Source of the DNA: Pseudomonas lutea | GTDB lineage: Bacteria > Pseudomonadota > Gammaproteobacteria > Pseudomonadales > Pseudomonadaceae | Direction: 5' to 3' | NCBI RefSeq assembly: GCF_000759445.1 | Contig: NZ_JRMB01000001.1 | Coordinates: forward strand, 1,860,001-1,924,000 | DNA length: 64,000 bases | Shown: in pieces, positions 56,350 through 64,000 of the stretch | How positions within the stretch are numbered: the first letter of the stretch is position 1 | Layout: each line of letters begins with the position of its first letter | Position numbers and translations under genes: made by a program | The notes under the pieces: model-generated | Seen by the model: only the letters and a program-made list of their open reading frames with translations | Databases searched by the model: none | Told to the model about the DNA's origin: nothing

Positions 56350-58768
56350 CCATCATTCAGCCAGGTCCCAAGAGGACATGCTCGCCCTGTTTCAACAGGA
56401 CCTGACCACCGGCGTCGGCCGCAGCGTCAAGCACGACAGTGCCGACAAGCACGTGTCCGGCGAAGCGATTTACATCGATGACCGTCTGGAATTCCCCAAT
56501 CAGCTGCACGTCTACGCACGCCTGTCCGATCGTGCCCACGCGCGCATCGTTCGCGTCGACGTATCGCCTTGCTACGCCTTCGAGGGTGTGCGCATCGCCA
56601 TCACCCACGGCGACATTCCGGGTTTGAAGGACATCGGTCCGCTGCTGCCGGGCGACCCGTTGTTGGCCATCGACACGGTGGAGTTCGTTGGTCAGCCGGT
56701 GATTGCCGTGGCGGCTCGGGATCTGGAAACCGCGCGCAAGGCGGCGATGGCCGCGATCATCGAGTACGAAGACCTGGAGCCGGTGCTGGAGGTGGTTCAG
56801 GCGTATCGCAACAAGCACTTTGTGCTCGACAGCCACACTCACCAGCGCGGCGATTCGGCCACCGCCCTGGCGTCCGCGCCCCACCGGCTTCAGGGCACGC
56901 TGCACATCGGCGGCCAGGAGCATTTCTATCTGGAGACGCAGATTTCTTCGGTCATGCCCACTGAAGATGGCGGCATGATCGTCTACTGCTCGACGCAGAA
57001 TCCGACCGAAGTGCAAAAGCTCGTCGCCGAAGTGCTGGACGTTTCGATGAACAAAGTCGTCGTGGACATGCGGCGCATGGGCGGTGGCTTCGGCGGCAAG
57101 GAAACCCAGGCCGCGAGCCCGGCTTGCCTGTGCGCAGTGATCGCTCGCCTCACCGGGCAACCGACCAAGATGCGCCTGCCGCGCATGGAAGACATGATGA
57201 TGACCGGCAAGCGTCATCCGTTTTATGTCGAATACGACGTGGGGTTTGACGACGACGGGCGCTTGCAGGGTATCCAGCTGGACCTGGCCGGCAACTGCGG
57301 TTATTCGCCCGATTTGTCGGCCTCGATCGTCGACCGCGCGATGTTTCACGCCGATAACGCTTACTACCTGGGCGATGCCACCATCAACGGTCATCGCTGC
57401 AAGACCAACACTGCATCGAATACCGCCTACCGCGGCTTCGGCGGCCCGCAGGGCATGGTCGCCATCGAGGAAGTAATGGACGTCATCGCCCGGCATCTGG
57501 GCAAGGACCCGCTGGCGGTGCGCAAGGCGAATTATTACGGCAAGACCGAGCGCAACGTGACGCACTACTACCAGACGGTCGAGCACAACATGCTTGAAGA
57601 GATGACCGCCGAGCTGGAGCAAAGCTGCGACTACGTGGAGCGACGCAAAGCCATCCAGGCCTACAACGCCAGCAGCCCGGTGTTGAAGAAAGGCTTGGCA
57701 CTGACCCCGGTGAAATTCGGCATTTCTTTTACCGCCAGTTTCCTCAATCAGGCTGGCGCGCTGATCCACATTTACACCGACGGCAGCATCCACCTCAATC
57801 ATGGCGGCACCGAGATGGGTCAGGGGCTGAACGTGAAAGTGGCGCAGGTGGTGGCCGAAGTGTTCCAGGTCGATATCGACCGCGTGCAAATCACCGCGAC
57901 CAACACTGACAAGGTGCCGAACACCTCGCCAACGGCCGCGTCCAGCGGCGCCGACCTGAACGGCAAGGCAGCGCAGAACGCGGCGGAAATCCTCAAGCAG
58001 CGGCTGGTGGAATTCGCGGCGAAGCATTACCAGTGCGATGAGTCGCGCGTGGAATTTCGCAACGGCCACGTGCGCGTTGGCGACCAAGTGATCAGCTTCG
58101 ACACCCTGGCGCAGCAGGCTTGGATGGGCCAGGTGTCGCTGTCGAGCACCGGGTACTACAAGACGCCAAAGATTTTCTACGATCGCAGCCAGGCGCGCGG
58201 CCGGCCTTTCTACTATTTCGCCTTCGGTGCGGCGTGTACCGAGGTGCTGGTGGACACGCTGACCGGTGAGTACAAGATGCTGCGCACGGACATTCTGCAT
58301 GACGTCGGCGCCTCACTGAACCCGGCCATCGACATCGGCCAGGTCGAAGGCGGCTACATTCAAGGCATGGGTTGGCTGACGACTGAAGAGCTGGTGTGGA
58401 ACGACAAGGGCAAGCTGATGACCAACGGCCCGGCGGGTTACAAGATTCCTGCGGTGGCCGACATGCCGGCGGACCTGCGCGTAAAACTCGTCGAGAACCG
58501 CAAGAATCCCGAGGACACGGTGTTCCACTCCAAAGCTGTGGGTGAGCCACCGTTCATGCTGGGGATCGCCGCCTGGTGTGCGATCAAGGACGCCGTCGCG
58601 AGCCTGGGGGATTACCGGCATCAGCCAAGGATTGATGCACCTGCGACGCCGGAACGGGTGTTGTGGGGATGTGAGCAAATGCGCGCGTTGCGACGCAATT
58701 CAGCGGCTTCGCAGATCGTGCCCACGCTCCGCGTGGGAATGCAGCCCGAGACGCTCCGCGCCGATTGA
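56342..58768 (+). CDS. xdhB: Xanthine dehydrogenase large subunit (molybdopterin)
   Basis: 808 residues. Molybdopterin-binding segments GGQEHFYLET near 195, GGGFGGKETQ near 247, GTEMGQGLN near 490 and the catalytic Glu in VGEPPFML near 733. It hydroxylates hypoxanthine to xanthine and xanthine to urate. The last 17 or so codons (from about QIVPTLRVGMQPETLRAD) are not family sequence: they are the translation of a dispersed repeat at 58716-58820, which has provided the stop codon. XdhC inserts the sulfurated cofactor. Confidence 0.96.
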   Translation: MSNHHSARSQEDMLALFQQDLTTGVGRSVKHDSADKHVSGEAIYIDDRLEFPNQLHVYARLSDRAHARIVRVDVSPCYAFEGVRIAITHGDIPGLKDIGPLLPGDPLLAIDTVEFVGQPVIAVAARDLETARKAAMAAIIEYEDLEPVLEVVQAYRNKHFVLDSHTHQRGDSATALASAPHRLQGTLHIGGQEHFYLETQISSVMPTEDGGMIVYCSTQNPTEVQKLVAEVLDVSMNKVVVDMRRMGGGFGGKETQAASPACLCAVIARLTGQPTKMRLPRMEDMMMTGKRHPFYVEYDVGFDDDGRLQGIQLDLAGNCGYSPDLSASIVDRAMFHADNAYYLGDATINGHRCKTNTASNTAYRGFGGPQGMVAIEEVMDVIARHLGKDPLAVRKANYYGKTERNVTHYYQTVEHNMLEEMTAELEQSCDYVERRKAIQAYNASSPVLKKGLALTPVKFGISFTASFLNQAGALIHIYTDGSIHLNHGGTEMGQGLNVKVAQVVAEVFQVDIDRVQITATNTDKVPNTSPTAASSGADLNGKAAQNAAEILKQRLVEFAAKHYQCDESRVEFRNGHVRVGDQVISFDTLAQQAWMGQVSLSSTGYYKTPKIFYDRSQARGRPFYYFAFGAACTEVLVDTLTGEYKMLRTDILHDVGASLNPAIDIGQVEGGYIQGMGWLTTEELVWNDKGKLMTNGPAGYKIPAVADMPADLRVKLVENRKNPEDTVFHSKAVGEPPFMLGIAAWCAIKDAVASLGDYRHQPRIDAPATPERVLWGCEQMRALRRNSAASQIVPTLRVGMQPETLRAD

Positions 58769-58820
58769 GCGACGCCGAGCGTCATAGCCGCCGTGCCCAC
58801 GCAGAGCGTGGGTACGATCG
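58716..58820. repeat. Dispersed repeat overlapping the xdhB 3' end
   Basis: Inverted arms CGTGCCCACGCTCCGCGTGGG (58718-58737, self-palindromic) and CGTGCCCACGCAGAGCGTGGG (58792-58812) with GACGCTCCGCG-type sequence between. This is a well-known Pseudomonas repeat class, different from the GCGGGCAAGCGCGC REPs. Confidence 0.85.
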
Positions 58821-58841
58821 ATGTTCGATGAGGAGAATCAC

Positions 58842-59681
58842 ATGAATAACTGGATCAGCGCCCTCGCCGATCTGCAGCGCCAGGGCGAGGCCTGTGTGCT
58901 GGTGACCATCATCGAGGAACGCGGCTCGACGCCACGCAATGCCGGCTCGAAAATGGTGGTCAGCGCCGAGCGCATTTTCGACACCATTGGCGGCGGTCAC
59001 CTGGAGTTCAAGGCGATGGAAATCGCCCGGGACATGCTCGCCAGTAGCAGTGGGCACACCCGACTGGAGCGCTTTAGCCTTGGCGCCAGCCTGGGTCAGT
59101 GCTGCGGCGGGGTGAATGTCCTGCTGTTTGAACCGATGGGCCAGCCCCAGGCGCATATCGCTGTGTTCGGTGCCGGTCACGTCGGTCGTGCGCTGGTGCC
59201 CTTGCTTGCCAGCCTGCCCTGCCGGGTGCGCTGGATCGATTCTCGCGAGGGTGAATTTCCAGCGCATCTGCCTGAGGGCGTGACGCAGGTCCTCACCGAG
59301 GACGTCATCGAAGAAGTCGACAATCTACCGGCCGGCAGCTATTGCATCGTCATGACCCACAACCATCAACTGGACCTGGAGTTGGCCGCAGCGATCCTCA
59401 AGCGCGGTGACTTCGGCTATTTCGGGCTGATTGGCTCGAAAACCAAACGCGTCAAATTCGAACACCGCTTGCGTGATCGTGGCTTCGACGCCGCTGCGCT
59501 GCAGCGCATGCGTTGCCCGATGGGCCTGACCGAGGTCAAAGGCAAGCTGCCCATGGAAATCGCCGTGTCCATCGCCGGCGAAGTGATTGCCACCTACAAC
59601 GCTCATTTCGGCGAGCACAGCGTGTCCGCCGAACCTGTCGCCCGTCTGCTGCCGGCCTCACGCCGCAGCCTGACGCCCTGA
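58842..59681 (+). CDS. xdhC: Xanthine dehydrogenase accessory protein XdhC
   Basis: 279 residues from ATG 58842 (MNNWISALADLQRQG), with GAGGAG six bases upstream; an ATG seven codons earlier sits in the repeat. The N-terminal part has ERGSTPRNAGSKMVV (XdhC/CoxI motif) and the middle has a Rossmann motif FGAGHVGRALVP near 112-123. It binds and sulfurates the molybdenum cofactor before insertion in XdhB. Third gene of the purine operon. Confidence 0.95.
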   Translation: MNNWISALADLQRQGEACVLVTIIEERGSTPRNAGSKMVVSAERIFDTIGGGHLEFKAMEIARDMLASSSGHTRLERFSLGASLGQCCGGVNVLLFEPMGQPQAHIAVFGAGHVGRALVPLLASLPCRVRWIDSREGEFPAHLPEGVTQVLTEDVIEEVDNLPAGSYCIVMTHNHQLDLELAAAILKRGDFGYFGLIGSKTKRVKFEHRLRDRGFDAAALQRMRCPMGLTEVKGKLPMEIAVSIAGEVIATYNAHFGEHSVSAEPVARLLPASRRSLTP

Positions 59682-59704
59682 ATCCCTGAAGAACGAATCC
59701 AGAC

Positions 59705-61045
59705 ATGACCACCCCTCTGTCCCAAGCACTGCCCCAAGCACTGCCCCACGCTAAAAAAGCTTACCGCGCTGCGATTGTGCACAGCCTCGCTGACCCCGCC
59801 GAGGTGGGCGTGGAGGCGTCGTACGAATACTTCGCAGACGGCCTGATGCTGGTTGAAGACGGTCGTATCGTCGCGCTCGGCGATGCAGAAGACTTGCTGG
59901 CCACGCTCGCCGACGACGTCGAAGTGGTGGCCTATGACGACGCGCTCATTACCGCGGGCTTCATCGACACCCATATCCATCTGCCGCAGACCGGCATGAT
60001 CGGGTCCTACGGCGAGCAGTTGCTTGACTGGCTCAACACCTACGTTTTCCCCTGCGAAAAGCAGTTCGAAGACCCCGAGCACTCGGCGCAGGTCGCCGAC
60101 ATCTTTCTCAACGAATTGCTGCGCAACGGCACCACCACGGCGCTGGTGTTCGGCAGCCGTCACAAGGCGTCGGTGGAGGCGCTGTTCAGTGCCGCCGAAA
60201 AGCTCAATCTGCGGCTGATCGCCGGCAAGGTGATGATGGACCGCAACGCGCCGGATTATCTGGTGGACACCGCGCAGTCCAGCTATGACGACAGCAAGGC
60301 GCTGATCGAGCGCTGGCATGGCAAGGGCCGGTTGCATTACGCGGTGACGCCACGGTTTGCGCCGACCAGCACGCCGGAGCAAATGACTCTCGCCGGCCAA
60401 CTGTTGACCGAATACCCGGATCTTTACCTGCAGACCCACATCAGTGAAAACCTGAAAGAGATCGAATGGGTCAAGGCGCTGTTCCCCGAGCACAAAAACT
60501 ACCTGGACGTGTACGACCATTTCAACTTGCTGGGCCAACGCTCGGTGTTCGCCCACGGCGTTCATTTGTGCGACGAGGAATGTGAGCGCCTGGCCGAAAC
60601 CGGGTCGGCCATTGCCTTCTGCCCGACGTCGAACCTGTTTCTGGGCAGCGGGCTGTTCGATTTGCCGATGGCGGAGCGGCACAAGGTCAACGTCGGCCTG
60701 GGCACCGATGTTGGCGCGGGGACCAGTTTTTCGCTGCTGCACACATTGAACGAGGCTTATAAGGTCATGCAGTTGCAGGGAGCGAGGCTGAGCCCGTTCA
60801 AATCACTGTACCTGGCGACTCTTGGCGGGGCTCGCGCACTGCGGCTGGAAGACAAGATCGGCAACCTGCAGGCGGGCAGCGAAGCGGATTTCGTGGTGCT
60901 GGATTTCAACGCCACACCGCTGCTGTCGTACCGCATGAAACAGGCGACGAGCATCGAAGAGCAGCTGTTTGTGTTGATGACGCTGGGCGACGACCGCACC
61001 GTCAGCGAAACGTATTCGGCAGGGGTGTTGGTGCATAAGCGGTAA
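59705..61045 (+). CDS. guaD: Guanine deaminase
   Basis: 446 residues, amidohydrolase fold. Metal ligands in FIDTHIHLPQ near 86-95, QTHISEN near 243-249 and FAHGVHLCDEECERL near 282-296, and GTDVGAGTSFSL near 337-348. GSYGEQLLDWLNTY near 101 is typical of GuaD. It deaminates guanine to xanthine, which the upstream XdhAB then oxidises, so xdhABC-guaD forms one guanine-to-urate route. The N-terminus has a tiny SQALPQALPHA direct repeat. Starts 23 bases after xdhC. Confidence 0.95.
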   Translation: MTTPLSQALPQALPHAKKAYRAAIVHSLADPAEVGVEASYEYFADGLMLVEDGRIVALGDAEDLLATLADDVEVVAYDDALITAGFIDTHIHLPQTGMIGSYGEQLLDWLNTYVFPCEKQFEDPEHSAQVADIFLNELLRNGTTTALVFGSRHKASVEALFSAAEKLNLRLIAGKVMMDRNAPDYLVDTAQSSYDDSKALIERWHGKGRLHYAVTPRFAPTSTPEQMTLAGQLLTEYPDLYLQTHISENLKEIEWVKALFPEHKNYLDVYDHFNLLGQRSVFAHGVHLCDEECERLAETGSAIAFCPTSNLFLGSGLFDLPMAERHKVNVGLGTDVGAGTSFSLLHTLNEAYKVMQLQGARLSPFKSLYLATLGGARALRLEDKIGNLQAGSEADFVVLDFNATPLLSYRMKQATSIEEQLFVLMTLGDDRTVSETYSAGVLVHKR

Positions 61046-61252
61046 GGCAGCGCCGCGAACGGTAGAAGCGCTTGCCTGCGAATGCGGTGTGTCAGCCGAC
61101 ATTGATGTCGCAGGCCCGCCGCTTCGCGACCGTCGTAACCTCCGATTGCTCCTACAGAGATTTGCGTTCAATGCGGATTGGATGAGCGTCAGAAAGTGTA
61201 GGAGATTCGTCGTCGTCCAGACGCCGCGCTGTCGCGCAGCAAACATGGTCCA

Positions 61253-61603
61253 TGTGGGAATGAGCTTGCCCGCGAAGGCATTCTTTCAGCCGCCGCGTGT
61301 ATGGCTGACCCACCGTGTTCGCGGGCAAGCGCGCTCCTACAGGTCCTTGGCCAGATCAACCATTCGCGAATACCACCAACCACTGTAGGAGTGAGCTTGC
61401 TCGCGATGGCATTCTTTCAGCCACCGCGTGCATGGCTGACCCACCGTGTTCGCGGGCAAGCGCGCTCCTACAGGTCCTTGGCCAGATCAACCATTCGCGA
61501 ATACCACCAACCACTGTAGGAGTGAGCTTGCTCGCGATGGCACTCTTTCAGCCACCGCATGCATTGCTGACCCGAGGCAATCGTGAGCAAGCTCACTCCC
61601 ACA
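61253..61603. repeat. 131-bp tandem duplication with REP elements after guaD
   Basis: A block of REP arms (GCTTGCCCGCGAA, GCGGGCAAGCGCGCTCC and GAGTGAGCTTGCTCGCGA) joined by a unique stretch (CCTTGGCCAGATCAACC) is repeated with a 131-base period: TTCGCGGGC at 61318 and 61449, TGTAGGAGTGAGC at 61386 and 61517. The two full copies are nearly identical; the third is partial and diverged. No gene is seen in 61046-61626. Confidence 0.88.
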
Positions 61604-61626
61604 GGTGCTGCAGCGAACGGCTGGGG

Positions 61627-62391
61627 TCAGGCCGCGGTGCTGCGGCCTGCTTTTTTCTTTGGCAGCATCAGGTGCGAGAACACGGCGTGGAGGTCGTCCG
61701 AGGCGCTGTCTTCGTCGAGGTTGAGTTTGCTGTCGATGTGATCCATGTGATGCATCATCAGGTCGACGGCCAGCGCCGCGTCGCGGGCTTCGATGGCGTC
61801 GATCAACTGGGTATGTTCGTCGTACGAGCAATGCGAGCGATTGCCGCTTTCGTACTGGGCGATGATCAGCGAGGTCTGCGACACCAGGCTGCGCTGGAAA
61901 CTGATCAACGGCGCGTTTTTCGCCGCTTCCGCCAGTTTCAGATGAAATTCCCCGGACAGGCGAATACCTGCGCCACGATCCCCTTTGGCAAAGCTGTCAC
62001 GTTCATCGCTGACCATCTGCCGCAGCTCGCCCAACTGCTCGGCAGTGGCGTGCTCGACGGCCAGTTCAGTGATGGCCTTTTCCACCAGGCGCCGGGCGAA
62101 GAACACCTGACGCGCTTCTTCAACACTGGGGCTGGCGACCACAGCGCCACGGTTGGGACGCAGCAACACCACGCCTTCATGGGCCAGACGCGACAATGCG
62201 CGGCGGATGATGGTGCGGCTCACGCCGAAGATCTCACCGAGGGCTTCTTCACTCAATTTGGTGCCTGGCGCGAGGCGCTGTTCGAGAATGGCCTCGAAGA
62301 TATGCGCGTAGACGATGTCGTCCTGGGTTCCGCTGCGGCCGGACTTGGTCGGACGCGGGTGTTTCTTGAGGGGTTGCAACTGATCGTTCAT
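61627..62391 (-). CDS. GntR family (FadR-type) regulator next to the purine permease
   Basis: 254 residues from ATG 62391 (MNDQLQPLKKHPRPT); the frame extends upstream but that part lacks family text. A basic N-terminal tail, a winged helix (about 25-95, recognition helix VSRTIIRRALSRL) and an FCD domain with metal-ligand His/Asp (GEFHLKLAEAAKN near 152, HTQLIDAIEARD near 200, MMHHMDHID near 220). Divergent from the NCS2 permease gene, so it is the likely local regulator. The C-terminus is basic (KKKAGRSTAA) and its codons form a plus-strand terminator. Confidence 0.9.
   Translation of the reverse strand: MNDQLQPLKKHPRPTKSGRSGTQDDIVYAHIFEAILEQRLAPGTKLSEEALGEIFGVSRTIIRRALSRLAHEGVVLLRPNRGAVVASPSVEEARQVFFARRLVEKAITELAVEHATAEQLGELRQMVSDERDSFAKGDRGAGIRLSGEFHLKLAEAAKNAPLISFQRSLVSQTSLIIAQYESGNRSHCSYDEHTQLIDAIEARDAALAVDLMMHHMDHIDSKLNLDEDSASDDLHAVFSHLMLPKKKAGRSTAA
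61628..61656 (+). terminator. Terminator inside the gntR 3' end, for plus-strand transcripts
   Basis: CAGGCCGC (61628-61635) pairs with GCGGCCTG (61642-61649) around a GGTGCT loop, then TTTTTT at 61651-61656. It can stop read-through from guaD and the repeat array. The T run is the complement of the Lys codons that end the GntR protein. Confidence 0.65.
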
Positions 62392-62557
62392 GGGCACTCG
62401 TGGGAACAGAATCCGGCGCTGGGCCTTGCCGTGATCAGGGCGGGTACGACCACTGTTGAAGCAACCAATAGCAGATATCCCGGCAAAGTCACAGTAAAAG
62501 TAATGGCGCATTGTACACAGCCGACCCCGTCTGCACAGGCCCGTAAAAGCAGGACTC

Positions 62558-62567
62558 GTATGCATAC
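62558..62567. promoter_or_regulatory. Palindrome GTATGCATAC, candidate GntR operator
   Basis: A perfect 10-bp palindrome in the gap between the GntR gene and the permease gene, one half of a likely operator pair with TTTGTATACAAA 56 bases downstream. Confidence 0.55.
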
Positions 62568-62613
62568 AATCCGACCCATAAAGCACACATAATAAAAAAC
62601 ATTATTTGCAATA

Positions 62614-62625
62614 TTTGTATACAAA
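62614..62625. promoter_or_regulatory. Palindrome TTTGTATACAAA, candidate GntR operator
   Basis: Perfect 12-bp palindrome of the TNGTATACNA type used by FadR-subfamily GntR regulators, in an AT-rich stretch between divergent gntR and permease genes. Best placed to control both. Confidence 0.65.
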
Positions 62626-62748
62626 CGCATAATCCCCTCGTGCACGTTTCTGACCTCGCAGTCAACAAACAGGCCTGTCAGGTCCACCGCCTCCCAAAGC
62701 CTGCCGTCGGCTTTGCAATAACAACAAAAACACCCCGAGGATTTCACT

Positions 62749-64000
62749 GTGGAAAGTCGCAAAACCGAAGCCGCGCCACTCGACCTCACGTCGCCGCACA
62801 AAGGTGTGCTGGAGCGGCTTTTCAAGCTGAGCCTGCATGGCACGACGGTCCGGACCGAGTTACTGGCCGGCCTGACGACCTTCATCACCATGGCCTACAT
62901 CATCTTCGTCAACCCCAACATCATGGCCGATGCCGGGATCGATCATGGCGCGGCATTCGTCGCCACCTGCATCGCCGCCGCGTTGGGCTGCCTGCTAATG
63001 GGGCTATACGCCAACTGGCCTGTCGGACTGGCGCCGGGCATGGGCCTGAACGCCTTTTTTACCTACACCGTGGTCGGCACCATGGGCTACAGCTGGGAAA
63101 CGGCGCTGGGCGCGGTCTTCGTCTCGGGCGTGATCTTCATGATTCTGACGCTGTCGCGCATCCGCGAATGGCTGCTCAATAGCATTCCGGTCAGCCTGCG
63201 CTACGCCATGGGCGCCGGGGTCGGGCTGTTTCTGGGGCTGATCGGCCTGAAGACAGCGGGCATTGTGGTGGACAGCCCGGCGACGCTGATCAAGCTCGGC
63301 TCGTTGCGCGAACCCGGTCCGCTGCTCGCGGCCATCTGTTTTCTGATGATTGCCGTGCTCAGTTATCACCGGGTGTTCGGCGCGATCCTGATCAGCATCA
63401 TTGCCGTGACCCTGGCAGGCTGGGGCTTGGGGCTGGTGCATTACGGCGGCATCTTTTCCATGCCGCCGAGCCTGGCACCGACCTGGATGGCGATGGACCT
63501 GGCCGGCGTGTTCAACGTCAGCATGATCAGCGTGGTGCTGGCATTTCTGTTCGTACACATGTTTGACACGGCCGGCACGCTCATGGGTGTGGCACAACGC
63601 GCCGGTTTGGTGCGTGAGGATGGCCGCATTGAAAACCTCTCGCGGGCGTTGAAAGCGGACAGCGCGTCCAGCGTATTCGGCGCCATGGTCGGTGTGCCGC
63701 CGGTGACCAGCTATGTGGAAAGCGCCTCGGGCGTGGCGGCGGGCGGCAGGACAGGTCTGACCGCCGTGACGGTGGGCGTGCTGTTCGTGGCGGCGATGTT
63801 TTTCGCCCCGCTGGCTGGCATGATTCCCGCTTACGCGACCGCAGGCGCGTTGATCTACGTGGCGATGCTGATGATGGGCGGTATGGCGCACATTGATTGG
63901 GATGAGGCCACCGAAAGCATCCCGGCGATTGTCACGGCGATCATGATGCCGCTGACGTTTTCAGTGGCGGACGGGATCGCGCTGGGGTTCATCACCTATG
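62749..64000 (+). CDS. NCS2 family purine permease, partial at window end
   Basis: At least 417 residues from GTG 62749 (MESRKTEAAPLDLTSPHKG), with GAGG eight bases upstream; the gene runs past the window edge. AzgA-like subgroup: ELLAGLTTFITMAYIIFVNP near 40-59, APGMGLNAFFTYT near 98-110, FDTAGTLMGVAQRAG near 272 and SYVESASGVAAGGRTGLTAV near 320. It imports adenine, guanine, hypoxanthine or xanthine with H+. Together with guaD and xdh it completes purine uptake and breakdown in this locus. Confidence 0.93.
   Translation, partial: MESRKTEAAPLDLTSPHKGVLERLFKLSLHGTTVRTELLAGLTTFITMAYIIFVNPNIMADAGIDHGAAFVATCIAAALGCLLMGLYANWPVGLAPGMGLNAFFTYTVVGTMGYSWETALGAVFVSGVIFMILTLSRIREWLLNSIPVSLRYAMGAGVGLFLGLIGLKTAGIVVDSPATLIKLGSLREPGPLLAAICFLMIAVLSYHRVFGAILISIIAVTLAGWGLGLVHYGGIFSMPPSLAPTWMAMDLAGVFNVSMISVVLAFLFVHMFDTAGTLMGVAQRAGLVREDGRIENLSRALKADSASSVFGAMVGVPPVTSYVESASGVAAGGRTGLTAVTVGVLFVAAMFFAPLAGMIPAYATAGALIYVAMLMMGGMAHIDWDEATESIPAIVTAIMMPLTFSVADGIALGFITY

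Noticed and set aside
56357-58300. 647-residue open frame antisense to xdhB
   Set aside because: xdhB is certain on the plus strand; the antisense text has a His/Arg/Val-rich shadow composition.

Overview
The window is a chromosomal segment of a Pseudomonas, most likely from the fluorescens/syringae side of the genus. The evidence is a dense block of recognisable core genes in a typical Pseudomonas order (aer, ccoNOQP-GHIS, hemN, anr, apt, recR, ybaB, dnaX, ligA, zipA, smc, xdhABC, guaD), high GC, and many copies of the genus-typical REP repeats with cores such as GGAGCGCGCTTGCCCGCGAA and GGAGCCGGCTTGCTGGCGAA.

Region 1 (1-12200) is mostly accessory. A 43-bp tandem repeat precedes a CPBP-family membrane protease and the aerotaxis receptor gene aer, which has a good sigma-28 promoter. 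Next comes a lower-GC cluster of four related Ig-like beta-domain proteins with no signal peptide (3104-3775, 4199-4858, 7558-9423, 9486-11390), a small Rhs-like fragment and a divergent autotransporter. The last Ig-like protein ends in a lectin/DUF1566-like domain. Nothing I know describes this cluster as a system.

Region 2 (13081-25271) is the microaerobic respiration block: cbb3 oxidase (ccoNOQP), its assembly genes (ccoGHIS), a TauE/SafE-like membrane protein, oxygen-independent coproporphyrinogen oxidase (hemN, behind a perfect ANR/FNR box), the oxygen sensor anr, and apt. ccoI carries a REP doublet in frame inside its coding region.

Region 3 (25634-36240) holds recR, an oxidoreductase, ybaB and dnaX on the minus strand, then a solute-binding-like protein, a Tat-exported phosphatase/phospholipase-like enzyme, a tandem triplication of the convergent 3' ends of that gene and an MFS transporter, a Rap1a/Tai-like small secreted protein, and coaA.

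Region 4 (36536-42332) is a small integrated element of about 5.8 kb inserted in ffs, the 4.5S SRP RNA gene. It is bounded by identical 75-bp copies of the 3' part of ffs. Its recombinase is wrecked: a tyrosine recombinase frame is fused in frame to the remains of a serine recombinase, with a frameshift on each side. The cargo, all on the minus strand, is small proteins: a second Rap1a/Tai-like protein with a lipoprotein, a Cys-rich cytosolic protein, a membrane protein, secreted or unknown proteins, and two frameshifted remnants.

Region 5 (42587-54560) holds a GNAT acetyltransferase, a GAF/degenerate GGDEF/EAL phosphodiesterase, a zinc metallopeptidase-like protein, and a minus-strand run of gntR-smc-zipA-ligA. 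Region 6 (54880-64000) is purine catabolism: xdhA-xdhB-xdhC-guaD with GntR regulators at both ends, and an NCS2 purine permease that runs off the window.
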